The notes under the pieces were generated by a model. It was not told the DNA's origin. It made no database searches and saw nothing but the letters and a program-made list of their open reading frames with translations. The translations under genes were made by a program, and so were the position numbers. Below, one piece after another: positions 62,661 through 64,000 of a DNA stretch of 64,000 nucleotides. The stretch's first letter is position 1, and every line of letters starts with the position of its first letter. The DNA is from JAJPKK01 sp963747835 (GTDB lineage Bacteria > Pseudomonadota > Alphaproteobacteria > Rhizobiales > Xanthobacteraceae): NCBI GenBank assembly GCA_963747835.1, contig CAVVGO010000005.1, forward strand, positions 3,410,001 to 3,474,000, read 5' to 3'.

Positions 62661-63167
62661 ATGTCCGAACTCGAGATACTTCACTGGATCAAGGAAACCT
62701 GGCTCGGCGCCACGGTGCGCGGCAGCACGTGGCTGTTTGCCGCCGGCGAAACGCTGCACTTTATCGGGTTGTCCATGCTGGTCGGCGCGATGCTGGTGGT
62801 CGATCTGAGGCTGCTCGGCTTCCTGCGCGGGGTGCCGATCCGGGCCGCGCTCGCTTTTCTGCCGTTCGCCATCATCGGATTTCTGATCAACCTCGCCACC
62901 GGCATCGAGTTCTTCACCAACGACCCGTTCATGTACTGGCCCAACCCAGCTTTCAGACTGAAGATGTTCCTGATCCTGGTAGCCGGGCTCAACGCTATCG
63001 TTTTTACCGTCATGGAGCAGCGGCATGTGCTGCTGCTCGGCGACAAGGACAGCACCAGCGCGTTCACCAAGGTGACAGCCGGGCTCTCGCTCGGGATCTG
63101 GCTCGTCGTGCTTCTGCTCGGCCGCCTGCTGCCATCGTTCGAAGGATCGACGAAGTTCTTCTTCTGA
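62661..63167 (+). CDS. DUF6644-type integral membrane protein 2
   Basis: 168 residues. WLFAAGETLHFIGLSMLVGAMLVVDLRLLG, FLPFAIIGFLINLATGIEFFTNDP, LKMFLILVAGLNAIVFTVME and GLSLGIWLVVLLLGRLLPSFEG: four spans, again with a first-span His (ETLHFIGLS) and a shared (L)KM-(V/F)LI pattern in the third. It is a divergent paralogue of the preceding gene, 35 bp away. Together they may form a heterodimer with cytochrome b. Function unknown. Confidence 0.66.
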   Translation: MSELEILHWIKETWLGATVRGSTWLFAAGETLHFIGLSMLVGAMLVVDLRLLGFLRGVPIRAALAFLPFAIIGFLINLATGIEFFTNDPFMYWPNPAFRLKMFLILVAGLNAIVFTVMEQRHVLLLGDKDSTSAFTKVTAGLSLGIWLVVLLLGRLLPSFEGSTKFFF

Positions 63168-63283
63168 CGACCGGACCTTTCGGAAAGATTCTTCCACGTT
63201 TTGAATATTTACGAAGCAATTCTGTCACGTTTTGCCTGAATTTTGAGATGGAACCTGCATTGTCGGTCACCTAGATTCGCCGC

Positions 63284-64000
63284 GTGGCAAGCAGCGCAGC
63301 AGCGTCAGCCCGTGGCGCGATCCAGATCAACGATGTCGTGTTCAGGCACGGATCGGCCGCTGTGCTTGGCGGGGTATCCTGCGCGATCGATGCGGGCGAA
63401 CATATAGCAATTGTCGGACGTTCCGGCGCCGGCAAATCGACGCTGCTGCATTTGATCGCCGGGCTTTTGCCGGCCCATCGCGGAAAGGTGCTGATTGACG
63501 GAATTGCGGTCGATGGACCTGCTCAGGGCGCCGTCCTGATGTTCCAGCGGCCGGCGTTGCTGCCGTGGGCGACCGCGGCGGACAATGTTCTGCTGCCGCT
63601 GCGCTTCTCGGGCGCGTTTCGCCGCGATCCGGCGGCCGCGCGACGAAGGGTCGGCGCGCTGCTCGAACAGATAGGCCTCGGGGATCGCATCGGGGCGCTG
63701 CCGACCGAGCTTTCCGGCGGCCAGCAGCAACGCGTTGCGCTCGCAAGGGCGCTCGCCGCCACCCCGGACATCCTGTTGCTCGATGAGCCTTTTTCGGCGC
63801 TCGACGGGGAAACCCGCGTGGTGCTGCGCAATGACGTCCGCCGCCTCGCGAGAGACCGCGGCATGACGCTCGTGACCGTGACGCACGATCTCGCGGACGC
63901 TGCTGCGCTCGCCGACCGTGCCCTTCTGCTCGCCGGTTCGCCCGCGACCATAAAGGAAGACATCCCACTCGGGCGCGACGCGGAAATCCTCTTGCGCGCA
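63284..64000 (+). CDS. SsuB/TauB-type ABC transporter ATP-binding protein (3' end beyond window)
   Basis: Open from GTG 63284 to the window edge, 239 codons. Walker A GRSGAGKSTLLHLIAG near residue 46, Q-loop VLMFQRPALLPWATAADNV, signature LSGGQQQRVALARAL, Walker B ILLLDEPFSALD and H-loop VTVTHDLADA. The spacing and LLPW motif mark the nitrate/sulfonate/taurine (NitT/TauT) subfamily. Its permease and binding protein should follow outside the window or be the SsuA-like gene at 57-58 kb. Imports an organic anion; substrate unknown. Confidence 0.9.
   Translation, partial: MASSAAASARGAIQINDVVFRHGSAAVLGGVSCAIDAGEHIAIVGRSGAGKSTLLHLIAGLLPAHRGKVLIDGIAVDGPAQGAVLMFQRPALLPWATAADNVLLPLRFSGAFRRDPAAARRRVGALLEQIGLGDRIGALPTELSGGQQQRVALARALAATPDILLLDEPFSALDGETRVVLRNDVRRLARDRGMTLVTVTHDLADAAALADRALLLAGSPATIKEDIPLGRDAEILLRA

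Overview
This window is high-GC DNA from an alphaproteobacterium of the Hyphomicrobiales, most like the Bradyrhizobium / Rhodopseudomonas / Xanthobacteraceae group. This is a judgement from gene content and repeat style, not from a database search. The supporting signs are Bug-type (TctC) solute-binding proteins, a TIGR03808-type TAT repeat protein, a DUF2336 protein, BTLCP transglutaminase-like and PAS_5/PilZ genes, a hisI-folE-IscU-like-yidD-thrS neighbourhood, and dispersed palindromic intergenic repeats of the kind common in Bradyrhizobiaceae.

Layout. 1-5.8 kb: a truncated D-threonine-aldolase/D-serine-dehydratase-like gene, a luciferase-like monooxygenase, an NTF2-like protein, a Bug binding protein, a TAT-exported beta-helix protein, a small zinc ribbon and a Rieske ferredoxin. 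6-9.5 kb: an Aas-type fusion (MFS + PlsC + acyl-ACP/CoA ligase) with one frameshift. 10-11.2 kb: an IS110-family element. 11.3-22.9 kb: a Lys/His/Ala repeat protein, cutA, nadK, an MFS pump, a periplasmic metallo-beta-lactamase-fold protein, a receiver/Hpt pair, an exported RidA, DUF2336, a lytic transglycosylase, and a MaoC hydratase/CoA lyase pair. 23.4-33.4 kb: core genes hisI, folE, an IscU-like scaffold, yidD and thrS, mixed with a COG3904 lipoprotein, a Sel1-like membrane protein, a second Bug protein and another metallo-hydrolase. 34-42.7 kb is accessory: cyclase family, an EipA-like protein, an A+T-richer unknown exported protein, a ModA-like binding protein behind a 13-bp tandem repeat, a Gly/Tyr repeat protein, a membrane HEAAH protease, a broken response regulator and a c-type cytochrome.

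42.9-50.6 kb holds recognisable ordinary genes (nitroreductase, flavin reductase, patatin, CBS, rhomboid, PAS_5, BTLCP), nearly all broken by small frameshifts; only the PilZ gene there is intact. Most frameshifts I could resolve are repaired by removing one or two extra bases. That looks like either systematic base-calling error or recent decay.

51-55.6 kb: a lone minE-like gene, an exported polysaccharide deacetylase, and an IS1202/ISNCY-type insertion sequence with an 18-bp target duplication, sitting in the remnant of an outer-membrane beta-barrel gene. 55.8-58.9 kb: three adjacent RidA-family genes with an SsuA-like and a ModA-like binding protein. 59-63.2 kb: a probable periplasmic redox module made of a large one-heme propeller protein, divergent from a b-type cytochrome and two paired DUF6644-type membrane proteins. 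The window ends inside an SsuB/TauB-type ABC ATPase gene.

Most of the content is ordinary. The parts most worth following up are the RidA triplet with two binding proteins, the cytochrome b/DUF6644 module, the structured leader of the IS110 element, and the tandem repeat ahead of the ModA-like gene.
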